From the NCBI RefSeq assembly GCF_029227915.1, contig NC_079884.1, positions 6,202,001 to 6,266,000 of the forward strand: a stretch of 64,000 bases of DNA. The letters are read 5' to 3'. Of the stretch, positions 38,601 to 46,900 are shown piece by piece. This stretch comes from Hydractinia symbiolongicarpus (Eukaryota > Cnidaria > Hydrozoa > Anthoathecata > Hydractiniidae). Under the pieces are notes generated by a model. That model ran no database searches. It was not told the origin of the DNA and saw only the letters and a program-made list of their open reading frames with translations. Each line of letters starts with the position of its first letter. The first letter of the stretch is position 1. The translations under genes were made by a program, and so were the position numbers.

Positions 38601-39073
38601 AAACAAAACAGAGTGGAAACAAAAGAGTTGATTTGTCTTGGGAAGAGCTTCTTGAAAACTTTGTTAAAATCATGCATGTAACATTTTCATCATCTGCAGA
38701 AAAGGTAACAAAGGATAACCTGAAGTCGAAGGAAGATAGAGATGAAGTAGTTGCAACCCAAAAAAAGGAACTGATGGAAAAGATCAAGAAAGAAAGGATG
38801 AAAAAACTGTCTGAACAACAAAAAAGCAACAAACTCCCTTCCTTCATCAAAGACCCTGATTGTTTAGTTGGTTTACACATACGGCATCATTTAAAGGAAG
38901 AAGATGAAGAGGATGCATATTGGTGTAAAGGGGAAATTCTAAGTGTAGCAAAACGACATTCCAATCCTAAACGCACGTTGTTTAATGTAGTATATGAGTC
39001 AGAACCTGAGACAGTTTGGAGTTTTCCAATAATTTTAGATTTTGAGAAGGGAGACGTTATTATGTTATCTTAG
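35687..39073 (+). CDS. hAT-like transposase with coiled coils and C-terminal Tudor/SH3-like domain (1,128 aa)
   Basis: Probably the transposase that cuts and inserts this element in the nucleus. Seen in order: a helical N-terminus (1-90), a long charged coiled coil (about 118-335), a core region (about 395-850), a second Lys/Glu-rich coiled coil (about 855-920), a basic stretch (1005-1047) and a C-terminal Tudor/SH3-like module (about 1055-1126; LVGLHIRHHL, YWCKGEI, FNVVYESE, FEKGDVIML). Candidate catalytic residues are D428 (HGDGTSKYH), D502 (MSDLGPIN) and E818 (TNKASESDFA), with C548-K-L-H551 matching the C/D-x2-H signature of several DDE superfamilies. D-to-D spacing is 74 and D-to-E spacing 316, close to the Hermes hAT transposase (D180, D248, E572: 68 and 324). 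R635-F636 stands where hAT proteins usually have Arg-Trp. No BED zinc finger is seen. The ATG follows an in-frame TAG at 35663-35665 and has a purine at -3. An upstream spliced exon cannot be excluded. Superfamily assignment is from motif matching only. Confidence 0.8.
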   Translation: MHWLKVLQLMLDNKIISAVSLDIFSALKMSIKNKQVYDLFSSLNEKSIKEVSDGFVLLGVEITCPEKALYTKVKRLVEKVNGLKKRKANSAIETLLEAEFSVPVQITPHQRSIDAASSRNEVLFKEKMKQLKEENKSLKRKCENFQELEIQYNTQVKEVKKLSNELFVAMKDENKLTAEYRRIKNNYLEVEEKLRNVELKFKDNSKARADKLRNLSKKIKNRDDKINKMESEIAELISGTENKSDELDDMKVNLNRLNDKLENSETIVDDLRNEKAKLKRKTHSLLLKIENQKILIDHKEVNDMKCLKSDYDKLCTNMKQLTEENRDLQMLVSLLNDNEIVTFEGGRYSDEIREVVMELLSLNVSMGKVNDVIKVVLEKLAKKRVDRLPSQGLKSHLMQEALILAQLQVAEAMIDNDKEAFGNCLHGDGTSKYHKHYQNFQITTSKGKTLTFGLSEVAGGDAAIVMKNFTDTIDDMCDILKECDKDANFSRLVTSIKSTMSDLGPINPLFNSQLKSLREKLLPNVVENWNYLSETQKTDMTDMGNFFCKLHLLANFASEADKVLHSFERMVLCDDYETVFAFNSAKESSASRLVRTACKAFHVRGSDECGVASYFNSFLAGRNQKSYFVPFIGNRFNILFYNAAALYYHRDAVVSFLSSWPDPNNLLKAVNEDVSNKLFLSEVRALGIIDKLLTGPLWRLIESCESILEINPYLLQLKVKLSALCNNCSSLLSGSHIFQEDGIIVHNKDELFIKLFEDTGDDELDILTQQALEIICHAILIILERQCKDQLPGGKYWSPSQIIKETSSIVPVTNKASESDFAILDLLVKTKPSANVETLQALTMWSRNKTLDWFEQKSYDEKKSMMESARHNVEKMKAKYKSRRKELLEERKRKLLAKQDMKKKAEEKIALKKVEAFNKLLELNVQAWISVDELKKNIMDISSQKRAEVLLAQMNFYRHVMPFKCNSKLFNKTKQSGNKRVDLSWEELLENFVKIMHVTFSSSAEKVTKDNLKSKEDRDEVVATQKKELMEKIKKERMKKLSEQQKSNKLPSFIKDPDCLVGLHIRHHLKEEDEEDAYWCKGEILSVAKRHSNPKRTLFNVVYESEPETVWSFPIILDFEKGDVIMLS

Positions 39074-39226
39074 AATATAGTTAGTTATAGTATAGTTATA
39101 TATTTGAGGGAAGAAATTTTTGTGGTAATGTATTTCGTTCAAACCGTGGAACTTTTTTATGGCAAAAACTTCTTCCTTTGAGGATCATTGTTTTGTCAAC
39201 TTGTGACATGTGGTATATATTGTTCT

Positions 39227-39232
39227 ATTAAA
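39227..39232 (+). promoter_or_regulatory. Candidate poly(A) signal ATTAAA
   Basis: ATTAAA lies about 150 nt after the stop codon and is the commonest variant of the animal polyadenylation hexamer. A canonical AATAAA occurs further on at 40140-40145. If that one is used, the tandem repeats between them would be 3' untranslated sequence. Confidence 0.4.
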
Positions 39233-39314
39233 ACATTTAGCACTTATGGTAGCTTAATATTTTGCGTTCTTTTTTTTATTTAGGTGCTAAAAGGTGCAGT
39301 TGTTCCATTTTCAT

Positions 39315-40130
39315 CTGGTCTGCATATTTATACTCTGTCAAATATTTTGCAAGCTTTAAGAGTGTTTGTCAAAGTTTTATAGTTACCAACTTAGTGTTTT
39401 ACAGTGGTTCCTGTGGACTTTCTTTTTACATTTCCTTAAATTTGAAATATCTTTTCAGCTATTACGTTATTTTCTCTGGCTGGTCTGCAAAAATATAAAT
39501 TTCGTACATTTCTATGAAGTCTCTCAATGTTAAGATTACAGTTTATAAACATTTTTGCCGGTTATTGTATAATTGTTTTGCTTTTATACATTGATTTTAT
39601 GTTATTTTTGAGCTACAGCATCATTTTTACTATCTGGTCTGCAAATTACACTCTTGTCAAATATTTTGTACTCTTCAAGAGTGTTTGTAAAATTTTTGAA
39701 TAGTTACTAATTTGTGGTGTTTTATTATGTTCCTGTGAATTTTTTTCGCATTTTCATCAATTTGGAAAGATTTTTTCAACTATGACGTCATTTTTTCTAT
39801 CTGGTCTGCAAATTACACTCTTGTCAGATATTTGTACTCCTTAAGAGTGTTTGTATAATTTTTGAATAGTTACTAATTTGTGGTGTTTTATTATGTTCCT
39901 GTGAACTTTTTTGCATTTTCATCAATTTGGAAAGATTTTTTCAACTATGACGTCATTTTTTCTATCTGGTCTGCAAATTTACACCCTTGTCCGAAATTTC
40001 GTACACTCTAATGAACTTTGTTTAACGTTAAGATTACAGTTTATAAAATTGTTTACTGGTTGTTGTATACTTTCTTGCGCTTTTAGAGCAATTTGTAGTA
40101 ATATTTGAGCTATGACGTCATCATTACGTC
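39315..40130 (+). repeat. Five tandem ~165-bp units in order A-B-A-A-B within the transposon
   Basis: Each unit starts with CTGGTCTGCA, at 39315, 39480, 39634, 39801 and 39966. Units 1, 3 and 4 (type A) share AAGAGTGTTTGT, TAGTTAC and GTTCCTGTG. The third and fourth are nearly identical to each other and the first has diverged. Units 2 and 5 (type B) share AAATTTCGTACA and GTTAAGATTACAGTTTATAA. All units end in a run related to GACGTCATTTTT. The layout suggests an A-B pair duplicated, with one later A duplication. Open frames crossing the region are short and not conserved between units, so it appears non-coding. Confidence 0.85.
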
Positions 40131-40131
40131 A
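39783..40131. promoter_or_regulatory. Three in-phase TGACGTCA palindromes plus one TTACGTCA
   Basis: TGACGTCA at 39783-39790, 39948-39955 and 40113-40120, exactly 165 bp apart, with TTACGTCA at 40124-40131. The first A unit has the degenerate TTACGTTA at 39462-39469. TGACGTCA is the canonical CRE bound by CREB/ATF factors, but an internal transposase-binding site is equally possible. Confidence 0.45.
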
Positions 40132-40396
40132 TTTCTAAAAATAAACCATCAAAAATTAATATATTTTTTCTTTTACAAATATACTATCTACTGTAAAAAT
40201 TTTAAGTTCTTACCATGTCTCAATCTGGAGTTATTGATTTTTAAAGATAGAAATTGTGAAAAAAAACCTATACATGACCCCCGTCTTTGTGCCGTGTTTT
40301 GTTGCGAAATTGGCCGAAAAACGCAACAAAAAAGGGCTATACTATCTATCATAAAAATAACAATAACTAGAGAATGGCTTGGAGTTAGGAGTTGCG
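40132..40396. other. 3' non-coding region of the transposon between repeats and right end
   Basis: AT-rich DNA with AATAAA at 40140-40145 and the ACCCCCGTCTT string near 40278 that also occurs near 35017 in the 5' region. I see no supported gene. Confidence 0.6.
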
Positions 40397-40455
40397 CGAC
40401 CCCTCGTTGAAACCGTATAGAAATGTAGAAAACGTTGCATACGGCTAGAAGGTCG
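40397..40455. other. Right subterminal nested inverted repeat
   Basis: CGACC (40397-40401) pairs with GGTCG (40451-40455). Inside them, CCGTAT (40413-40418) pairs with ATACGG (40439-40444). The arms are shorter than on the left and differ in sequence, but the nested arrangement near the end is similar. Confidence 0.45.
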
Positions 40456-40478
40456 AGCGGCGCATAGAAAAATTTGAC

Positions 40479-40490
40479 CTGAACAGCCTA
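40479..40490 (-). repeat. Right terminal inverted repeat of the transposon
   Basis: CTGAACAGCCTA, the exact reverse complement of the left end. It is followed directly by the second target-site copy. Confidence 0.9.
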
Positions 40491-40497
40491 CAGGGAG
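40491..40497 (+). repeat. Target-site duplication, right copy (CAGGGAG)
   Basis: Identical to 34608-34614. The satellite continues from here as TAAACTCATTTCCCAAACG. An uninterrupted example of the same site lies near 23864-23885. Confidence 0.9.
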
Positions 40498-43400
40498 TAA
40501 ACTCATTTCCCAAACGATTTTTTAAATTTTTTTTTCACCACTAAAACACATGAGACTTGTTGTTTTCAAAAATGTTTTCATTTTTGATGAGACGGTTAAT
40601 GAAAGAGGTTTAATCGCCGGAAAACGAAAACCCGCGATTTTCCGTAAATCCCGGGCTTGGCCCGTATAGTCGAATGTATACAAAGAAAGTACCCTGTGAG
40701 TAAACTCATTTCCAGAACGATTGTTAAAATTATTTTTTCACCACTAAACGCATGAGACTTGTAGTTTTCAAAAATATTTTCATATTTGATGAGACGCTGA
40801 ATAAAAGAAGTTTAATCGCCGGCAAACGAAAACCCGCGATTTCCCGTAAATCCCGGGCTTGGCCCGTATAGTCAAAAGTATACAAAGAAAGTACCCAGGG
40901 AGTAAACTCATTTCCCGAACGAAATTTTAAATTACTTTTTCACCACTAAAACGCATGAGACTTGTAGTTTTTAAAAATGTTTTCATTTTTCATGAGACGC
41001 TGAATAAAAACAGTTTAATCGCCGGCAAACGAAAACCCGCGATTTCCCGTAAATCCCGGGCTTGGCACGTATAGTCGAATGTATCCAAAGAAAGTACCCT
41101 GTGAGTAAACTCATTTCCAGAACGATTTTTTAAATTATTTTTTCACCACTAAAACGCATAAGACTTGTAGTTTTTAAAAATGTTTTCATTTTTGATGAGA
41201 CGCTGAATAAAAGGAGTTTAATCGCCGGCAAACGAAATCCTGCGATTTCCCGTAAATCCCGGACTCGGCCCGTATAGTCAAAAGTATACAAAGAAAGTAC
41301 CCAGGGAGTAAACTCATTTCCAGAACGATTTTTTAAATTATTTTTTCACCACTAAAACGTATAAGACTTGTAGTTTTTAAAAATGTTTTCATTTCTGATG
41401 AGACGCTGAATAAAAAAAGTTTAATCGCCGGCAAACGAAAATCTGCGATTTCCCGTAAATCCGGGCTTGGCCCGTATAGTCAAAAGTATACAAAGAAAGT
41501 ACCCAGGGAGTAAACTCATTTCCCGAACGATTTTTTATATTATTTTTTACCACTAAACGCATGAGACTTGTAGTTTTCAAAAATATTTTCATATTTGATG
41601 TGACGCTGAATAAAAGAAGTTTAATCGTCGGCAAACGAAAATCCGCGATTTCCCGTAAATCCCGGACTCGGCCCGTATATTCGAATGTATACAAAGAAAG
41701 TATCCAGGGAGTAAACTCATTTCCCAAACGATTTTTTAAATTTTTTTTTCACCACTAAAACACATGAGACTTGTTGTTTTCAAAAATGTTTTCATTTTTG
41801 ATGAGACGCTTAATGAAAGAGGTTTAATTGCCGGAAAACGAAAACCCGCGATTTCCCGTAAATCCCGGGCTTGGCCCGTATAGTCGAATGTATACAAAGA
41901 AAGTATCCAGGGAGTAAACTCATTTCCCAAACGATTTTTTAAATTTTTTTTTCACCACTAAAACACATGAGACTTGTTGTTTTCAAAAATGTTTTCATAT
42001 TTGATGTGACGCTGAATAAAAGAAGTTTAATCGTCGGCAAACGAAAATCCGCGATTTCCCGTAAATCCCGGTCTCGGCCCGTATATTCGAATGTATACAA
42101 AGAAAGTATCCAGGGAGTAAACTCATTTCCCAAACGATTTTTTAAATTTTTTTTTCACCACTAAAACACATGAGACTTGTTGTTTTCAAAAATGTTTTCA
42201 TTTTTGATGAGACGCTTAATGAAAGAGGTTTAATTGCCGGAAAACGAAAACCCGCGATTTCCCGTAAATCCCGGACTCGGCCCGTATATTCGAATGTATA
42301 CAAAGAAAGTATCCAGGGAGTAAACTCATTTCCCAAACGATTTTTTAAATTTTTTTTCACCACTAAAACACATGAGACTTGTTGTTTTCAAAAATGTTTT
42401 CATTTTTGATGAGACGCTTAATGAAAGAGGTTTAATCGCCGGAAAACGAAAACCCGCGATTTCCCGTAAATCCCGGGCTTGGCCCGTATAGTCGAATGTA
42501 TACAAAGAAAGTACCCTGTGAGTAAACTCATTTCCAGAACGATTGTTTAAATTATTTTTTCACCACTAAACGCATGAGACTTGTAGTTTTCAAAAATATT
42601 TTCATATTTGATGAGACGCTGAATAAAAGAAGTTTAATCGCCGGCAAAAGAAAACCCGCGATTTCCCGTAAATCCCGGGCCTGGCCCGTATAGTCAAAAG
42701 TATACAAAGAAAGTACCCAGGGAGTAAACTCATTTCCCGAACGAAATTTTAAATTACTTTTTCACCACTAAAACGCATGAGACTTGTAGTTTTTAAAAAT
42801 GTTTTCATTTTTCATGAGACGCTGAATAAAAGCAGTTTAATCGCCGGCAAACGAAAACCCGCGATTTCCCGTAAATCCCGGGCTTGGCACGTATAGTCGA
42901 ATGTATACAAAGAAAGTACCCTGTGAGTAAACTCATTTCCAGAACGATTTTTTAAATTATTTTTTCACCACTAAAACGCATAAGACTTGTAGTTTTTAAA
43001 AATGTTTTCATTTTTGATGAGACACTTAATGAAAGAGGTTTAATTGCCGGAAAAGGAAAACCCGCGATTTCCCGTAAATCCCGGACTCGGCCCGTATATT
43101 CGAATGTATACAAAGAAAGTATCCAGGGAGTAAACTCATTTCCCAAACGATTTTTTAAATTTTTTTTTCACCACTAAAACACATGAGACTTGTTGTTTTC
43201 AAAAATGTTTTCATTTTTGATGAGACGCTTAATGAAAGAGGTTTAATCGCCGGAAAACGAAAACCCGCGATTTCCCGTAAATCCCGGGCTTGGCCCGTAT
43301 AGTCGAATGTATACAAAGAAAGTACCCTGTGAGTAAACTCATTTCCAGAACGATTGTTTAAATTATTTTTTCACCACTAAACGCATGAGACTTGTAGTTT

Positions 43401-43964
43401 TCAAAAATATTTTCATATTTGATGAGACGCTGAATAAAAGAAGTTTAATCGCCGGCAAACGAAAACCCGCGATTTCCCGTAAATCCCGGGCTTGGCCGGA
43501 ATAGTCAAAAGTATACAAAGAAAGTACCCAGGGAGTAAACTCATTTCCTGAACGAAATTTTAAATTACTTTTTCACCACTAAAACGCATGAGACTTGTAG
43601 TTTTTAAAAATGTTTTCATTTTTCATGAGACGCTGAATAAAAGCAGTTTAATCGCCGGCAAACGAAAACCCGCGATTTCCCGTAAATCCCGGGCTTGGCA
43701 CGTATAGTCGAATGTATACAAAGAAAGTACCCTGTGAGTAAACTCATTTCCAGAACGATTTTTTAAATTATTTTTTCACCACTAAAACGCATAAGACTTG
43801 TAATTTTTAAAAATGTTTTCATTTTTGATGAGACGCTGAATAAAAGAAGTTTAATCGCTGGCAAACGAAAACCCGCGATTTCCCGTCAATCCCGGCTTGG
43901 CCCGTATAGTCAAAAGTATACAAAGAAAGTACCCGGGGAGTAAACTCATTTCCCAAACGATTTT
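40491..43964 (+). repeat. Subtelomeric satellite, block II continued after the transposon
   Basis: About 17 monomers continuing the T/P-type array. The next T-type landmark is at 41561. Measured from 34261 and after subtracting the 5,876-bp element and 7-bp duplication, its spacing is 1,417 bp, exactly the common heptamer. The order after the element (GACGGTTAATG variant, then AAACGTATAAGACTTG near 41357) matches the copies near 23968-24740 and 20727-21495. The P/T hybrid at 41967 is the same kind as those at 22102 and 25140. Confidence 0.93.
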
Positions 43965-46900
43965 TTAAATTATTTTTTCACCACTAAAACGCATAAGACT
44001 TGTAGTTTTTAAAAATGTTTTCATTTTTGATGAGACGCTGAATAAAAAAAGTTTAATCGCCGGCAAACGAAAATCCGCGATTTCCCGTAAATCCCGGACT
44101 CGGCCCGTATATTCGAATGTATACAAAGAAAGTATCCAGGGAGTTAACTCATTTCCCAAACGATTTTTTAAATTTTTTTTTCACCACTAAAACACATGAG
44201 ACTTGTTGTTTTCAAAAATGTTTTCATTTTTGATGAGACGCTTAATGAAAGAGGTTTAATCGCCGGAAAACGAAAACCCGCGATTTCCCGTAAATCCCGG
44301 GCTTGGCCCGTATAGTCGAATGTATACAAAGAAAGTACCCTGTGAGTAAACTCATTTCCAGAACGATTGTTTAAATTATTTTTTCACCACTAAACGCATG
44401 AGACTTGTAGTTTTCAAAAATATTTTCATATTTGATGAGACGCTGAATAAAAGAAGTTTAATCGCCGGCAAACGAAAACCCGCGATTTCCCGTAAATCCC
44501 GGGCTTGGCCCGAATAGTCAAAAGTATACAAAGAAAGTACCCAGGGAGTAAACTCATTTCCCGAACGAAATTTTAAATTACTTTTTCACCACTAAAACGC
44601 ATGAGACTTGTAGTTTTTAAAAATGTTTTCATTTTTCATGAGACGCTGAATAAAAGCAGTTTAATCGCCGGCAAACGAAAACCCGCGATTTCCCGTAAAT
44701 CCCGGGCTTGGCACGTATAGTCGAATGTATACAAAGAAAGTACCCTGTGAGTAAACTCATTTCCAGAACGATTTTTTAAATTATTTTTTCACCACTAAAA
44801 CGCATAAGACTTGTAATTTTTAAAAATGTTTTCATTTTTGATGAGACGCTGAATAAAAGAAGTTTAATCGCTGGCAAACGAAAACCCGCGATTTCCCGTC
44901 AATCCCGGCTTGGCCCGTATAGTCAAAAGTATACAAAGAAAGTACCCGGGGAGTAAACTCATTTCCCAAACGATTTTTTAAATTATTATTTCACCACTAA
45001 AACGCATGAGACTTGTAGTTTTCAAAAATGTTTTCATTTTTGATGAAACGCTGAATAAAAGAAGTTTAATCGCCGGCAAACGAAAACCCGCGATTTCCCG
45101 TAAATCCCGGGCTTAGCCCGTATAGTCAAAAGTATACAAAGAAAGTACCCAGGCAGTAAACCCATTTCCCGAACGATTTTTTAAATTACTTTTTCACCAC
45201 TAAAAGGCATGAGACTTGTAGTTTTTAAAAATGTTTTCATTTTTGATGAGACGCTGAATAAATGAAGTTTAATCGCCGGCAAACGAAAACCTGCGATTTC
45301 CCGTAAATCCTGGACTCGGCCCGTAAAGGCAAAAGTATACAAAGAAAGTACCCAGGGAGTAAACTCATTTCTTAAACGATTTTTTAAATTATTATTTCAC
45401 CACTAAAACGCATGAGACATGTAGTTTTCAAGAATGTTTTCATTTTTAATGAGACACTGAATAAAAGCAGTTTAATCGCCGGCAAACGAAAACCCGCGAT
45501 TTTCCGTAAATCCCGGGCTTGGCACGTATAGTCGAATGTATACAAAGAAAGTACCCTGTGAGTAAACTCATTTCCAGAACGATTTTTTAAATTATTTTTT
45601 CACCACTAAAACGCATAAGACTTGTAGTTTTTAAAAATGTTTTCATTTTTGATGAGACGCTGAATAAAAGAAGTTTAATCGCTGGCAAACGAAAACCCGC
45701 GATTTCCCGTCAATCCCGGCTTGGCCCGTATAGTCAAAAGTATACAAAGAAAGTACCCGGGGAGTAAACTCATTTCCCAAACGATTTTTTAAATTATTTT
45801 TTCACCACTAAAACGCATAAGACTTGTAGTTTTTAAAAATGTTTTCATTTTTGATGAGACGCTGAATAAAAAAAGTTTAATCGCCGGCAAACGAAAATCC
45901 GCGATTTCCCGTAAATCCCGGACTCGGCCCGTATATTCGAATGTATACAAAGAAAGTATCCAGGGAGTAAACTCATTTCCCAAACGATTTTTTAAATTTT
46001 TTTTTCACCACTAAAACACATGAGACTTGTTGTTTTCAAAAATGTTTTCATTTTTGATGAGACACTTAATGAAAGAGGTTTAATTGCCGGAAAACGAAAA
46101 CCCGCGATTTCCCGTAAATCCCGGACTCGGCCCGTATATTCGAATGTATACAAAGAAAGTATCCAGGGAGTAAACTCATTTCCCAAACGATTTTTTAAAT
46201 TTTTTTTTCACCACTAAAACACATGAGACTTGTTGTTTTCAAAAATGTTTTCATTTTTGATGAGACGCTTAATGAAAGAGGTTTAATCGCCGGAAAACGA
46301 AAACCCGCGATTTCCCGTAAATCCCGGGCTTGGCCCGTATAGTCGAATGTATACAAAGAAAGTACCCTGTGAGTAAACTCATTTCCAGAACGATTGTTTA
46401 AATTATTTTTTCACCACTAAACGCATGAGACTTGTAGTTTTCAAAAATATTTTCATATTTGATGAGACGCTGAATAAAAGAAGTTTAATCGCCGGCAAAC
46501 GAAAACCCGCGATTTCCCGTAAATCCCGGGCTTGGCCCGAATAGTCAAAAGTATACAAAGAAAGTACCCAGGGAGTAAACTCATTTCCCGAACGAAATTT
46601 TAAATTACTTTTTCACCACTAAAACGCATGAGACTTGTAGTTTTTAAAAATGTTTTCATTTTTCATGAGACGCTGAATAAAAGCAGTTTAATCGCCGGCA
46701 AACGAAAACCCGCGATTTCCCGTAAATCCCGGGCTTGGCACGTATAGTCGAATGTATACAAAGAAAGTACCCTGTGAGTAAACTCATTTCCAGAACGATT
46801 TTTTAAATTATTTTTTCACCACTAAAACGCATAAGACTTGTAATTTTTAAAAATGTTTTCATTTTTGATGAGACGCTGAATAAAAGAAGTTTAATCGCTG

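Larger units (their letters stand above)
34615..40490 (+). mobile_element. Complete hAT-like DNA transposon, 5,876 bp, apparently autonomous
   Basis: A non-satellite insertion bounded by 12-bp perfect terminal inverted repeats, TAGGCTGTTCAG at 34615-34626 and CTGAACAGCCTA at 40479-40490, and by a 7-bp direct duplication of satellite sequence. It carries one long intact gene for a transposase-like protein (35687-39073). About 1.07 kb of 5' non-coding DNA and about 1.4 kb of 3' non-coding DNA with internal tandem repeats flank that gene. No second copy occurs in this window. Perfect ends, a perfect target duplication and an open frame all point to a recent insertion. Assignment to the hAT group rests on the protein's catalytic motifs and their spacing. 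A 7-bp duplication is atypical, since hAT elements usually duplicate 8 bp, and the first base pairs TAGGC fit the usual hAT end only loosely. Confidence 0.88.

Noticed and set aside
36244-38880. Reverse-strand frames within the transposase gene (five, 79-112 codons)
   Set aside because: Shadows of the long forward gene; composition mirrors its Lys/Glu-rich coiled coils as Phe/Ser-rich sequence.
39262-39284. Pyrimidine run ending in TTTAG, resembling a 3' splice site
   Set aside because: No matching donor or downstream coding exon is visible, and the protein already ends with a complete-looking domain.
39262-40410. Three short forward frames in the transposon's 3' region
   Set aside because: They lie in tandem repeats and AT-rich DNA, and frames are not conserved between repeat units.
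34615-40490. Insertion read as a retrotransposon or a host gene
   Set aside because: There are no long terminal repeats, poly(A) tail or reverse-transcriptase motifs, and the inverted terminal repeats with target duplication define a DNA transposon.
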